A DNA stretch of 64,000 nt, from the NCBI RefSeq assembly GCF_002776525.5, contig NC_045449.1:6256102-6320101 (forward strand), given 5' to 3'. The notes under the pieces are model-generated. The model ran no database searches. It saw only the letters and a program-made list of their open reading frames with translations, and was not told the DNA's origin. This DNA comes from Piliocolobus tephrosceles. Lineage: Eukaryota > Chordata > Mammalia > Primates > Cercopithecidae. Positions 1 through 11,455 of this stretch are shown here, piece by piece. A program made the position numbers and the translations under genes. Every line of letters starts with the position of its first letter. Position 1 is the first letter of the stretch.

Positions 1-795
1 GCCCAATAACAGGGCAGGAAAGATATAGAAAGGGGCTCAGGAGGTTGAGAGACCCAGCCTGGAGAAGAGCAGGCTCAGAGGGATACAGTGGCTGCTGCAA
101 ATCTATGCTGAGCATGTGTGGGTCAAGGGAGCAGAGGGCAGAGCCAGGATGAATAAGGGTTGAGGTGGTTTCTGGAGAGTCATTCCAAGTTTTAGCACAA
201 CCTAGGAAATGTTTACAACAGTTCAAGAGTGACCTGTGCTGACCTGCAGACAGGCTGTTCTTGACTGAGGTTAGACAAGCAAGTTATATAAGTGGCCACG
301 TAGCAGGGTGCTGGGGAGGGAAGTTTCATCCAGTGTGATGGGGAGCTGGAGGCTGAAGTCCCTCCGTGACTCCTTAACCCTTTCAGGGTCAGAATCTAAT
401 CACATCCACCTGGATTCATCTGACTAACCAGGCTAAGGTGATGGGTTCAAACCTTCAATGGCCCAGCGAGCCTTTCACAGAGACACTACCCCAGACCAGG
501 GCCTGGCCCTTGCAAGGACCTATGCCCCAAACCCTGCCCCTTGAGAACATGTTGTTAGATACCCCAAGTGAACACGCGGTTAGTTCAGAGGATCAGTTCT
601 CATGGGGAATCCCAGTTCAGATCAGAGGTGCCATCTTGAATCGGGCCCAGTGAAATTTCCAGGTATACAACCGTGAGAAAACTCTGCTACCACGACACAG
701 GGATGCTAGAGGGACATGACATCCCAAACCCTGGTATTCCCCTACAGACTCCTCTGCAACAAACACAGCCCTCCTAAAATTGGTCCTGAGTTTCT
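1..795. other. Intronic DNA, no feature recognised
   Basis: Intron 4 of PITPNM3. Mixed-composition sequence without recognisable exon, repeat family or RNA gene. Confidence 0.5.
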
Positions 796-799
796 AGTC

Positions 800-950
800 C
801 TCACCCGGTGTCTCAGGCAATCTTCACCTTCATCCTGTGAGGTCAGGAGTACTCTTCCCATCTTAAAGATGAGAAAACCAAGGATCGGAAAGGTAAGTGA
901 TTTCTCTCAGGATGTAAGTGGAGGGCTGGGGACTTGAACCCAGGTCACCA
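800..950 (-). mobile_element. MIR fragment
   Basis: Shows the reverse MIR core: a GATGAGAAAACCAAGG-like word, a short gap, then GGGGACTTGAACCCAGGTC. Old and diverged. Confidence 0.6.
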
Positions 951-1369
951 GGTCAGGGCTCTTCATCGTCCTGAAGGAGGGGAGTAAGAAAGGGATGGTC
1001 TCTTTGCTCTTACTAATGCCTTCACGCCACAGCCCTGCCTCCTCAGGGAGACTCTTGGCAGGAAAGAGTGGGGAGAGGTTACTATAGGAAGCAGGGACTT
1101 CTTAGGTTGTTAGGCCTGACGCCCTAATGATCCCCTGTCAAGGCCACCCTGGCCCTGCCAGGAACAGCACAAACACAAAGGAATGCAGTGGCACGCTCCA
1201 GCCCACGCGCACCTGCAGTAACCCCCGCCGAGTGTGTGCAGCATCCAGCACAGGGCCTGGGAATCGCTCTCACACATAGGAAAAAGGTGCTCAACCTTAG
1301 AACCCTAAACTAGAGGAAGGCTCATTGAAATTACCCTAAGACAACTTTTTTTTTCCCCCCACCCGTCGG
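951..1369. other. Intronic DNA, no feature recognised
   Basis: Unique-looking intron 4 sequence. No exon, repeat family or RNA gene recognised. Confidence 0.45.
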
Positions 1370-1910
1370 ATTGGCAGTTGTGACACCCTGTGGGCCAGGG
1401 TGTGGAAAAACATCTCTTCATTCATTGCTGGTGAGAGTAAAACAGCCTCCGTGAAGGGCCATCCGGCAACGTCATTCAAAATGCAAAATGCCTTTGACCC
1501 AGCAATTCCAAGCCCACATGCAAAAGGACATATGTACAATGCTAACCATTGCCACAGTGCTTTTACAATAGCAAAAGACAGGAAGCAACTATACGTCCAC
1601 CAGTAGGGGACAGATTAAATAAATTGTACCACAGTGAAATCGCACACGCCCTTTGCAAAAAACAACTCACCTCTAAGTGTACCGAGCTAAGGGGACAATC
1701 TTGATCTAGTATCAATATCTGAGAAAAGCAAGGTGCACGATGCAAGGAACTGTGTGCTCCCTTCTGTGTGAGGATATAGATATAAAAATATATATAAATG
1801 CATATTTATGGATAGACTCACGAATGCAGAGATTATCTCTGAAATGGAATCTAAGAAATCGGTTATAATCTTTTCTTCTAGGGAGAATTGTGTGCGCTGG
1901 AAGACAGGAG
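1370..1910 (+). mobile_element. Old L1 3'-end fragment (L1M type)
   Basis: Resembles the ORF2 end and 3' region of mammalian-wide L1: a TTCATTGCTGGTGAGAGT-like start, then TTTGACCCAGCAATTCCAA, an 'acaatagc' segment and 'ggaagcaac...gtccacc'. Highly diverged, with no intact frame. The part after about 1680 is weakly supported. Confidence 0.6.
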
Positions 1911-3150
1911 AGGGAGACATTTTATACCGTGGACATGTGCTACCTACTCAAAAGATAGATTAAAAATAAGATTTTTTTTAAAGTGCATGTAGCAGGGTGG
2001 GTTTTTTTTAGATACCAATTTATATTTTCTCCCAGCTCTGGCTCCTTTGCCTTCGGGAAGGTTTGTGGCAGAGCTTCCTGGCTTTTGTTTCCAAAAGCTC
2101 TTTTGTTCCCAAGAGGAAAGGATTTGAGGAGACAGAAAATGCTTCAGGGTGAAAAGAGATACTCACGCCCTGGCCCTGAGTGGAGGACAGAGTTCTCTGT
2201 AGGGGTTCCTTGGCAACTCCAGGAAGAAGGAGAACCACATAAGAAGACCTGATCATCCCATGCTCTAGGGAGCCTGAACCCTAGGCCAGGAGCTGCAAGC
2301 CCAGGACAAAAGGGATCATCACTGGGCTGGGTTCCGAGGTCCTCGTCCTCACTGTTGTGGATGGAGGACTCCTTGCACATGTGTGCATGCTGCAGGCACC
2401 CTTCCCCAACCAGAGTGCTGGGAAGACCCCTGGAGTTTTGGGGCAATGGCAGGAGAAGGAAGAAAGAGAAGCCCCTGGACACACAGAGGAGGAGGAGTCC
2501 TTCACCGGCACAGCTGCGTGGGAATGCACAGTCCAGATCAAAGTGACTTACAGAAAAACAAAAGAAAGGGCGATGCTTCCACGTGGAAGTAAGTAGACTG
2601 TGCGGTGAGGTCTCCCTTTGCCCCTCCAGAGCCACAGTGCCCCATCTCTGCCCGACTCAGCCCGAGGCCAAGGCCCCCTTGCTACTGGTTGGGTGTAGCC
2701 GATGGAAAGCACCAGTAGGAGAACTGGGACAAGCGAGCCCCCTCCATGCCGGGTCATCAGGTCATCGTAAAGTGATCTCTGCTGGAGGCTGCTGCTCATG
2801 CAGGAGCCTCTCTGGGCTCTTCTCCTTCAGGGGTGGGAACAGCCCCAGGGTACTGTTGATGCCTTCTTGGTTTCCTTGAAGCCTCACTCACCTGTGAATA
2901 AAGTCTCTCTGCTAAGCCCTCCTCCACCTGTGGTTTGTGTGAGCCTTCTGTTTCCTGCTAGAACCCTGTCTGCATCACGGGCTGGATCCTAAGTGCTCTA
3001 CGCAAATCCCATCACCTCCTCCCACACCACCCCTCTCCAGGCTTCCCATATCCTGACCAAGCCCCTGCCTTCTGCTCCGCTCTCCCACACTCACCCCTCC
3101 CTCTCTGAACTCAGCCAGTTTTTGCACATCCCATTTCCCTCTCACTGCAG
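1911..3150. other. Intronic DNA, no feature recognised
   Basis: Moderately GC-rich intron 4 sequence. Open frames here are chance frames with no family resemblance that I recognise. Confidence 0.45.
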
Positions 3151-3485
3151 GTCCCTGCAAATGTTCCCCGGGCCTGGGCTCTTCTCTACACTGCCCCGTG
3201 CCCAGATACTTCCCACAGGAAAATCAGTGTTCCTTCCTTCCGGAGGACTTCCACTCTTCCTGTCCTCTCCGCAAAAGCACCGCGGTCCTCTCTTTCCTGG
3301 GGTTAATCCTCATGCTTTTCATTTTATGACTATTTGATTATTATCTTCCCCTCCTCCATCTCCCAGATGATGAGCTCCTTAAGGGCTGGGACTGGGTTTG
3401 ATTTTGCTTTATTTTATCCCCAAAGACTATCATGATGCTGGCATACAAAGGTGCTCATTAAATATTTTTTAAACAAATGGGTGAA
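3150..3485 (+). mobile_element. L2 3'-end fragment
   Basis: The 3' half has the L2 signature: a gatgagctcc-ttaagggctggga segment, 'tttatcccc', and 'ggtgctcattaaatattt' followed by aatgaatga-like sequence. The upstream part (3150-3330) is a weaker match. Confidence 0.6.
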
Positions 3486-3600
3486 TGAACTAATCATTTG
3501 TTCCCATTTTGCACCCCATAAGTGTCGGAAGCTGCACGTGCCCCAGCAAAACCCAGATGCTGCGTAGATAGACTTGCATATACGCACAGAGACGCACGCT

Positions 3601-3698
3601 CATCCTCATGAAAGTGAATGCACCAATGCGCTGGCATAGAGGCTAATACACATCCTCATGAAAGTGAATGCACCAATGCATTGGCAGAGGCTAATGCA
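3601..3698. repeat. Tandem duplication, two units of about 50 bp
   Basis: The segment beginning CATCCTCATGAAAGTGAATG occurs at 3601 and again at 3651, with a few substitutions and a 2-base deletion near the unit end. Confidence 0.85.
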
Positions 3699-3716
3699 CA
3701 CATACAAGTGCAAGGG

Positions 3717-3741
3717 CACACACACACACACACACACACAA
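3717..3741. repeat. (CA)n microsatellite
   Basis: About 12 uninterrupted CA units directly after the 50-bp duplication. Confidence 0.95.
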
Positions 3742-4280
3742 TGAGAAGGAACCATGCCAAGCAGAGACATACACACACATGCACGAAAAGTGCTCCCAAG
3801 GCGGACGTCTGCCACCCTGAGCTCATTAAAGCTGGCTAAATATAGCCTGTCTGCAGCTGTGCTCAGCAAGCTGCCCACACAGGCCAGGAAAAGACACCGG
3901 TTACCAGGCAGAGGAGTGGAGAGGCCAGTCGTGGGCAAGGGGCTTCACGCATCCTTGTCTGTGGTGGGGGGTCTTCCTGGGGAGGCCAGGGGCTGAGGGT
4001 ATCTGGGAAGGGAAGCCCTTTGGTGGCTGGTCAGGGTATTCAGAGCTGTTCTTCTGGTCACTGACCCTAGGCAGTAGGGTGTGACGTCAAACCACATGCC
4101 CACGATGGGGAGAGGTGAGCTGAGCCATCTACATCTCTCTGTGTCTGAGCTGAGGACCCAAGCTCAGTCCAGGACCAGGGGCTAGAGTTAGGACCCAGCT
4201 GGGGATACACTGGGGCTCAGCTGGTGGCCAGGAGAGAGGCTCAGCAGAGGATGAAGATAAAGGGTCAGACTGGGGCTAGG
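3742..4280. other. Intronic DNA with degenerate GGGGCTCAG/GGACC words
   Basis: No gene. From about 4130, short degenerate repeats of the type 'gctgaggaccc' and 'ggggctcag' lead into the 50-bp minisatellite. Confidence 0.45.
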
Positions 4281-4430
4281 GTTGGGACTCAGTGACCATT
4301 GCCAGTTCTTTTTCTGGGGATGAGAGGAAGGTTGGGACTCGGTGACCATTGTCAGGTCTTTTTCTGCGGATGAGAGGAAGGTTGGGACTCGGTGACCATT
4401 GCCAGGTCTTTTTCTGGCGACGAGAGGAAG
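4281..4430. repeat. Minisatellite, three units of exactly 50 bp
   Basis: Units at 4281-4330, 4331-4380 and 4381-4430, each starting GTTGGGACTC and ending GAGAGGAAG. They differ by only a few substitutions and have no indels. There are no spacers, so this is not a CRISPR array. Confidence 0.95.
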
Positions 4431-6495
4431 TTCACAGCCCCACAAAGCATCTGCTCTCATGTGTGGACGTGGCTGTGGGAAGACCCTCCCTGCACGTGGG
4501 ACAGCTGCCTGCTGTCCCCACCCCTGCAGCTAACGCCAGGCACTGGCCCTGGAAAAGCCATGAGGCGACAGCATGGCTTTGGGTCCCATGTGTCAGGTGG
4601 CTGTTGTCATCCACACAGGCCGGGTCCAACTTCGAGGGCCACAATGGACGGGTCTTCCTGCTGTAGAATCTGCCCCCCAACCCATCCTGCATGGGGGTGG
4701 GACAGAGGGAGCCTCCTCTCCACTCGCACTTTTCCCACCCTGTGAACTGCAGAGCCCTGCACCTGGTGGAGCTGCTGAGACTGGAAGGGAGAGGCATGGA
4801 GAGGGTGAGGCAGCTGCAGGTCTCCTGGGAGAATGTCATGCCTCCTCCCACCAGACGTTCCTGGATGGAGGTGTGGACAGAGGAAGGGGAGTTACTGCCC
4901 CTTTGAGACAACAGCCCTACCCTCTGCCTCTTCTATGGTGGTGGCATATTGCAGCAGGAGGGGTGGGCTGGGCTTGCTGGATTCAGCATGAGCGACCCTG
5001 GCTGCCATGAATGGGGTCACAAGGGCAGAGGCCAACAGTAAAGGATACAGGGGGACCCTGGTCCTTCCCACCATTTGCTGCAGAGGAACTGCCTCTGTCT
5101 CCTCTACAGAGATGGATGGGATGCTCAGCCTTCCCAATTAGCCCACAAGAAAACTGTGCTTAGAGAGTCCATGCTCCTCCCAGAGTCGGGGTGGAAGGGA
5201 AGGGGGAGAGCTGACAGGAAGGGGAGAAAATGGGCAGGTAAGGTCGTATGGGGGCAAGATTCACGCTTCATCGGAGAGGAGCCATGGGAGGGGAAGCAGG
5301 GGCTGTGAGGACCAGGCTTTCCTCCTCCAAAGGTCTCTCTGACACTCTGAAGGGAGGACCAGAGTGAGTGAGATGGGAAGCAGGGAGGCAGGGAGGTAAG
5401 GAGGCAGGGAGGTCAGTGCACAGGAGGATGCAATGGTCCAGGAGAGAGAAGACAGGGCCTCAACTAGAGAAGGGATGGGGACAGAGCGGAGTGGGTGGGT
5501 CTCATAGCACTGCTGGCAGTTGAATGACACTAGGAGAGGCTGATTTGACAGTGGATGGTGACAGAGAGAGAGAAGTCTAGGTTTCTGGCTTGGATTCATG
5601 GAGGATGGTGCCATTCACACTGGATGGAAGCACAGAAGGAGTGAGGTTCGATGCAAACACATAAGATCTCTGAGTCCCTCCAGCCAGCACCATGGCAGGT
5701 GTGGTGGAAGCACTCTGGAAATGGTCACTGTGCTAACTAATGGAGCAGCACGAACAAGGCGGAAACAGAAAGAGGCACAGACAGAGGAAGCCAGGGGACA
5801 GAGAAGAGGCAACAGAAGATGCTGAGAACGTCAGACCCAGGAGGGACTCCATGTACAGACAGGCCCCAGGCAGGAGCTGAGACTGCACAGCAACTCAGCA
5901 GAAGGTCACTCAGGTCTCCTACCCCAAGTCCAAGGCCCTCTCTCTTCTCTGCACCCCCACCAAGCCCCCACACACAATGGTTCCCTTGGCTTCCTCTAGT
6001 TTGGTTTCAAATACCAGGCTCACGCCAGTGACAGCAGGCTGCCAGGCCGCCTGTCAACTGCACAATGAAGGCTGGGGCTGCCTGGCAGCCACAAAGGAGA
6101 AAGTGTCCAGGACATCCCTCCCTGCATAGCCACTGCAGACAAGTCCTAGCACATGCCCTGAGAGGCCCATGGCGGCCTCCCTCCCCACGCTCGCAACACA
6201 AGAGACCCCATGCTCTCTGGCCGGCTCATATCCTCCTCTCTGAGGACTCCAACGCTTGACAATGGCAGCTGAGGCAGCCTCAGGACCAGCAGAGCGCCAG
6301 CAAGACTGAGCCCCACTTGATAAGATTCATCATCACATGGGCACCAGGTGTTCCAGCTTCCAAGGCACATCCGTCCAGTAACAAGTGAGAACCATCAGTA
6401 CTTTCTATCCACCCTGCGCAGATCCTAGTATCTCACAGATACCATCTCTGGTGCCCTCAGCAACTCTAAGAAGTAGATGGTATGGCCATCTTTTC
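4431..6495. other. Intronic DNA, GA-rich in places
   Basis: No exon or RNA gene seen. 5330-5600 and 5750-5830 are purine-rich (ggaggcagggagg, acagagagag). Some of it may be an old, unnamed interspersed repeat. Confidence 0.4.
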
Positions 6496-6819
6496 TTTTC
6501 TTTTCTTTATTCATTTTTATTTTATTTTATTTTATTTTTGAGACGGAGTCTCACTCTGTTGCCAGGCTGGAGTGCAGTGGCACAATCTCGGCTCACTGCA
6601 ACTTCTACCTCCTGTGTTCAAGCGATTCTCCTGCCTCAGCCTCCCAAGTAGCTGGGATTATAGGCACACGCCACCATGCCCAGCTAATTTTTTGTATTTT
6701 AGTAGAGATGGGGCTTCACCATGTTGCCCAGGCTGGTCTCGAACTCCTGAGCTCAGGCAATCTGCCCGCCTTGGTCTCCCGAAGTGTTGGGATTACAGGC
6801 ATGAGCCACTGTGCCCAGC
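6496..6819 (-). mobile_element. Alu (S/J type), antisense on plus strand
   Basis: Starts with a (TTTTA)n tail and GAGACGGAGTCTCACTCTG and ends at the Alu head (gtgcccagc). Full dimeric length. It is inserted into or beside a MIR. Confidence 0.95.
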
Positions 6820-6834
6820 ATGACAGTATCTTTC

Positions 6835-6965
6835 CACATCATCTTTCCACAACTGAGTAAACTGAGGCTCAGAGACATCAAGTAACTTGTCCAAAATGTC
6901 ACAGCTACTAAACGAGAGAAGCTGAGTGTCAAACCCAGGCCTTACCACCCTGCAACCCCAGACAC
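6835..6965 (-). mobile_element. MIR fragment
   Basis: Reverse MIR core: AAACTGAGGCTCAGAGA, then aagtaacttgtccaaaatgtcacagct and 'aacccagg'. Directly abuts the Alu. Confidence 0.8.
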
Positions 6966-7029
6966 CATCACACCAGTCCCAGGATGTTCTGACTTCTGGT
7001 GCCAGGGCAACTTTCACCACCTCGCAACT

Positions 7030-7476
7030 TGTTTTTAGTGAGTTTTCAAAAACCCAGTGGAACTACTAAATAAGATAATTTGCATGCAATTATGTTTTAT
7101 GTGGAAAAGCACCATTATAAATGCAAGCCATTGCGATTCTTCTTTTTTTAATTCAGGTCACAGATTTTTCTTCTGCCAATTTTGCATTAAAAATAAACAA
7201 ACACATTACCATCGATCATCACCATCATTTCATAAAAGAAAAAGCATTTTAATGCCAAAACTAGGCAGGACATAATCGTAGAATTCTGTGAAAAGGAGTC
7301 CTCTCAATTGAATACACTCAACGCGATGGAAAAACACAGCACAGTATTATTGTTTTTCTCACTGCTGAAAATCTTAGGCTCATTTGGGCATCCCCAACCT
7401 AGACGACCTCCAAGGTATCATTCTGCTCCAGAATGCATCTGCACATACGCTGTCATTCTTTGCTAAATAAGAACAC
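7030..7476. other. AT-rich unique block, candidate conserved non-coding element
   Basis: No repeat signature. Contains ATTTGCATGCAATTA (octamer-like, near-palindromic), CATTTTAATGCC, ATCGATCATC and several TAAT cores. The composition differs from the surrounding repeats. Regulatory function is inferred only. Confidence 0.35.
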
Positions 7477-7775
7477 TTTTTTTTTTTTTTTTTGAGATGG
7501 AGCGTTGCTCTGTCACCCAGGCTGGAATTCAATGGCACGATCTTGACTCACTGCAACCTCCGCCTCCCGGGTTCAAGCGATTCTCCTGCCTCAACCTCCC
7601 CAGTAGCTGGGATTTCGGGCATGCACCATCACACCTGGCTAACTTTTGTATTTTTAGTAGAGACGGGGTTTCACTATATTGGTTAGGCAGGTCTCGATCT
7701 CCCGACCTCAGGTGATCCACCCACCTCAGCCTCCCAAAGTGCTGGGATTACAGGTGTGAGCCACCGCGCCCGGCC
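7477..7775 (-). mobile_element. Alu (S type), antisense
   Basis: 17-base T run, full dimer, ends ccgcgcccggcc. Flanked by diverged target-site copies (aagaacact / aagaacatt). Confidence 0.96.
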
Positions 7776-8110
7776 CGAGAAGAACATTCTGAAGGAGCAA
7801 ATTTGATGACAGCCTTCAGCAATAGAATTCTAACTATTTAAACCCACATTTTTCTTCAGTCAGGTCCAGAGGTCACTAAACATCTCGTCAATTCAATTGT
7901 GTCTGTGGAAAACAGAGCTGTGGTTTCGCATCCCGGAGACAAGCCCCGCGTCGGGGCGGCTGCTTTTGCTTCGGGGCTGCCGCTGTCTCCTCCCGCCAGG
8001 TGCTCGGAACGGGAGATGATGGGTTCTTTTCCTCTCCTGCATTCCCGGGGAACGTGGTGACACCACTGTGTTCATCATGCTTGTGATTTTATAATGTTTT
8101 GGCATCTCAG
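7776..8110. other. Unique block with a small CpG cluster
   Basis: About a dozen CpGs are packed in 7925-8060 (ccccgcgtcggggcgg and neighbours) inside a CpG-poor intron, flanked by AT-rich unique DNA. Together with 7030-7476 it may be one conserved element split by an Alu. Confidence 0.35.
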
Positions 8111-8830
8111 GGACCTTGCTGGCCAGGAAGAGACTGCCCCTCCCAGGGCTAGCTAATTCCTAGAAGTAATAACCACTCCCTTTGACGGAGCCTTTCATAG
8201 GCAAATGGACCAGTCCCAAACCCATATCCCCAACCACCTTCTCTGTGTAATTCTCACCCGCCAAACCAATACTTCCCTGGCCCTAAATCAACCCAGGGCC
8301 AGCTACCAGACAATGGGACACTAGCCCTAGAGCCCAGAGCCCAGAGCCCTCGACATGCAAATCAGCCAGCCCTAGGTAGTTCTCCCGCTCTGCCCTGTCT
8401 TTCCAGCAGAAAACCCAACAAGGGCTCTGGGCCTTGCAACTTTGGGAGGCCCAGTCCAGTCTGCCCACCACCTCCCCAGGCTCAGGCCTGCAGCCACTCT
8501 GCAAGCTCTTCCATACCTCAGCTGCTGTTCTGAGGTGGAGGCGCCTATGACATCAGCCTTTCTACGGCCTGGAACCCAGCCTTCAGTGGGCTTCCTGGCC
8601 CTTCTGTCTCCTGACCAAACCCAGTGCTTCCCCCATGGCCTTGCGTGGCGTGGCATGGCCCCATCTCTCAAAACCTGTGCTGAACATCATCTTTCTCACC
8701 TCTATACATTAAAGACCCGCAGGTACATTTTAACACAGTCCGCTTGTGCTGAGCTCAGTTCCTTACACCCCTACAAGGGCTCGGGAAGAGAACTGCCATC
8801 TCTCTGCCCTGTCCTTTCCATGGCCTGATG
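8111..8830 (+). mobile_element. LTR-like unclassified block
   Basis: The text has the feel of a solitary LTR: a long non-coding block with an ATTAAA poly(A)-like signal near 8707, followed by short pyrimidine-rich sequence. I cannot name a family or define TG...CA ends. It contains the left arm of the inverted repeat. Confidence 0.25.
8434..8590 (+). repeat. Inverted repeat, left arm (157 bp)
   Basis: Its reverse complement recurs at 9269-9426 with about 20 mismatches, roughly 87% identity by hand alignment, mostly transitions. The best-conserved core is GAGGTGGAGGCGCCTATGAC. No target-site duplication flanks the pair. Confidence 0.9.
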
Positions 8831-8941
8831 CCCTTATGGCCTGGGCTTTGGGGTGCCCCTGACAAAGATATTCACACCTACCAGCCCCTGAAGGGCTTTG
8901 TCTATGAAATTGCCATTGATTGAAGCAGAAAAAGATTCTCC

Positions 8942-9235
8942 AGGTAAGGTGCAATGGCTCATGTCTGTAATCCCAGCACTTTGGGAGGCTGAGACAGGCA
9001 CATCACCTGAGGTCAGGAGTTCAAGACCAGCCTGGCCAACATGGCGAAACCCCGTCTCTACTAAAAATACAAAAATTAGCTGGCCGTGGTGGCAGGCGCC
9101 TATAATCCCAGCTACTCAAGAGGCTGAGGCAGGATAATTGCTCGAACCTGGGAGGCAGAGGTTGTGGTAAGCTGAGATCATGCCACTGCACTCCAGCCTA
9201 GGCAACAGAGCAAGACTCTGTCTCAAAAACAATAA
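8942..9235 (+). mobile_element. Alu (S/J type), sense
   Basis: Head ggtaaggtgcaatggctcat, full dimer, A-rich tail. Diverged target-site copies (agaaaaagattctcc / agagaaagtttctctg). It lies in the loop of the inverted repeat. Confidence 0.95.
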
Positions 9236-9268
9236 GAGAAAGTTTCTCTGGCAGGGGATGCCTGTGTA

Positions 9269-9426
9269 CCCACTCAAGGCTGGGTTCCAGGCCATAGGAA
9301 GGCTGGTGTCATAGGCGCCTCCACCTCAGGACAGCAACTGAAGGATGGAAGAGTTTGCAGAGCGGCCGCAGGCCTGAGCCCGAGGAAGTGGTAGGCAGAG
9401 TGGACTGAGTCCCCCCAAAGCTGCAA
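9269..9426 (-). repeat. Inverted repeat, right arm (158 bp)
   Basis: Reverse-complement partner of 8434-8590. The separation is about 680 bp, of which about 290 is the Alu. Confidence 0.9.
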
Positions 9427-10293
9427 CTATAGATCACAGGAGCAGGAGAGAGAAGTCAGGAAAGTTCTGAGTCCAACGCCACCCCAAACACACGTGGACT
9501 CCTCTCCTGACCCAGCCGCATGTGGAAGTCAATACTGCCAACGGCAAAGACATTTGGCTCAGACATTGGCCACTGAGTCCTCCCAGAATGTCCAAGGAAG
9601 ACGTCCTGAGGTCACTATGTCAGCAAATGGCCACATCTGGACCAAGTCTTTCCTGGGTCCAATGCTGCACTCGTCTCTCTGGGAAAGCACAGGGGGAAGG
9701 AAACCTGGAAACGCCTGTATAACACAGAGGACAGGGACTCAGCCACAGGGCCATGGGCTCTGCAGAGGGGTGGCCTCTTCACGGAGCAATACTGAGGATC
9801 ATCACCCCGGGCACATCCAGGAATGAGGTGTCTCTGAACCTCACTCAGTCACGTCAGTCACCATGACACCGTCCGTGGTTCCTGGAAGTTGTGTCTCCCA
9901 AAGGTGATGGACACAGGGGCCATGTTCCCCATTCCCATCCTCCTCTCTCTGTCCTCATGCCATGATCTCATCTGCTCTGCTGAGCTCATGCTCCCAACCC
10001 ACCAACCTCCCACCCCTCAGGCTGGGCCTGTGGATTCCCCAGAGAAGGAGACATGAGCTGGCCTGAGCTGCCCAGCGATAGGAACTCAGGAACCCGAGGG
10101 GCTCAGTTCATGGGTTAGAGGTGGCCCAAACTCAGGCTGAGTGACCTCAGGCCCTCCGGTCCTGCCTGCAGGCAAGATGGCAGGGATCCTGCCACCCTAC
10201 CAGGCTCTGAATGGATGAGAGGGGACCCAGGCTCAGCGAGCTTGGACCCATCCAAGGGGAAGAAATGACCCCACGGGGTCAGGCTTGACTCAC
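9427..10293. other. Intron 4 proximal part, no feature recognised
   Basis: Unique-looking sequence up to the exon 4 donor. Nothing beyond the splice donor can be supported. Confidence 0.5.
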
Positions 10294-10341
10294 GCTGCTT
10301 CTCCTGGAGGATGCTGGATGTGCACGGCGCGGTCCCTTCTC
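10294..10341 (-). CDS. PITPNM3: PITPNM3 exon 4 (residues 76-91)
   Basis: A 48-base exon with acceptor ...CTTTTTCTACAG and donor GTGAGT, again phase 1 at both ends. It encodes GEGTAPCTSSILQEKQ plus one base of the following Arg codon. The sequence matches the human protein as remembered. It precedes the long DDHD-containing part of the protein, whose exons are not in this window: no frame left of 10.29 kb resembles the known continuation. The polypyrimidine tract is strong, so constitutive use is likely. Confidence 0.93.
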
Positions 10342-11455
10342 CTGTAGAAAAAGAAAAGAAATGGGAGCAGATCCTTGTCACTGTTGCCAGGCACTGTGGT
10401 TCCCAGGGAGGCTGCTTGGAGCTGCCTCTGGCCCTCACTTGAGAGCTTGGGATGGGCAGAGGTATCTCCCACCACTTTATGCCCTGCTCTGCCATGCCCT
10501 GACCTAGCCCTTGGCCCTTCATGCCACACCTGATGCCATTTCTGGGGAGAGCACAGCCTGGCTCCTCTGACTCCTCTGGCCTTTCCACCTCTGTCTTGTC
10601 CTCCAGCCCCTCCTCTCCTCCGTCCTCTACAAAGCAGCGGCTTCCCAGGAGCCGCCTGCCTCTCTATACTCACTCTCTCCTCTGAGGGTCCACACTGAAC
10701 TCCAAGCCCACAAACCACTGCCAGGGCTCTGCCTCTGGCCCAGGCCTCTCTCCTTAGCTCTAGATCTGCGTATCCCACTGCCCCCTAGATGTCTCTTGTG
10801 GCCACTCCCAAACACTGCACACTGCCCATGACCAAAGCTTCCCTAGAAGCCTGCGGCCCCTCCCAAAATGTGTCTGCGGCTTCCTCTAGGGCCCCAGTTC
10901 TCTGAGGAAGGGTTCCAAGGCACAAAGTGAAGTCACCTCCTGGTCTCCCCAAGGGACTCGAGAATCCTTCCCCATGCAAAGCTACCTCATTTCCTCCCCT
11001 GCAGAACTGAAGGGCAACTCCAGTCTAAGAACCTACTCCATCTCCGCAGCCCACACTCCAGGGCCTGGTGGATGACTCCTCTCCTGACCCCGTGCCTGCC
11101 TCTCACATGAAACTTTTCCAGGTGTGTCCATCGGGATCCATCACCCTGTTTCTGCAGCCCTCTGCCTGCCGGGGCTGCCTTCATGGCCCATGTCCCCTGA
11201 ATCCTAGGATCATGGCCCCCGGGGCCCTCTCGAAAGCAGGCAGGGGTCAACAGTGGGAAGAGCGTCCAGCTGGAATCTGGAGGCTGACTCTGTTTTAGGC
11301 TCCCTCTGGCCTACTGTGTCTCATAGGGTCCAGCGCTCTCCCTCTCTGGGTTCACTCCTATAAGATAGCAGGGATCCAGTGCTCACTAAGAATCTCCAAG
11401 TCCTGAATGCCCTTGAGTGACACTGAATTATGACTGGATACCTGGATTCAAATGC
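10342..11455. other. Intron 3 distal part, CT-rich, no gene recognised
   Basis: Includes the exon 4 polypyrimidine tract immediately next to 10342. The rest is CT-rich unique sequence. Confidence 0.5.

Noticed and set aside
880..905. Good-looking donor (aaaggtaagtga)
   Set aside because: It lies in a MIR on the strand opposite to PITPNM3 with no matching acceptor or known exon.
2144..2635. 163-codon minus-strand frame
   Set aside because: No motif, no resemblance to later PITPNM3 exons, and overlapping frames of similar quality on the other strand.
4281..4430. CRISPR-like regular repeats
   Set aside because: The repeats are contiguous without spacers, and the genome is a primate's.
6477..6860. 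Protein-like frames with LECSGTISAHCN and similar phrases, here and at many other sites
   Set aside because: These are the usual Alu-encoded pseudo-peptides.
8111..8830. Endogenous retrovirus coding region
   Set aside because: The block is only LTR-like, with no gag, pol or env frame and no primer-binding site that I can see.
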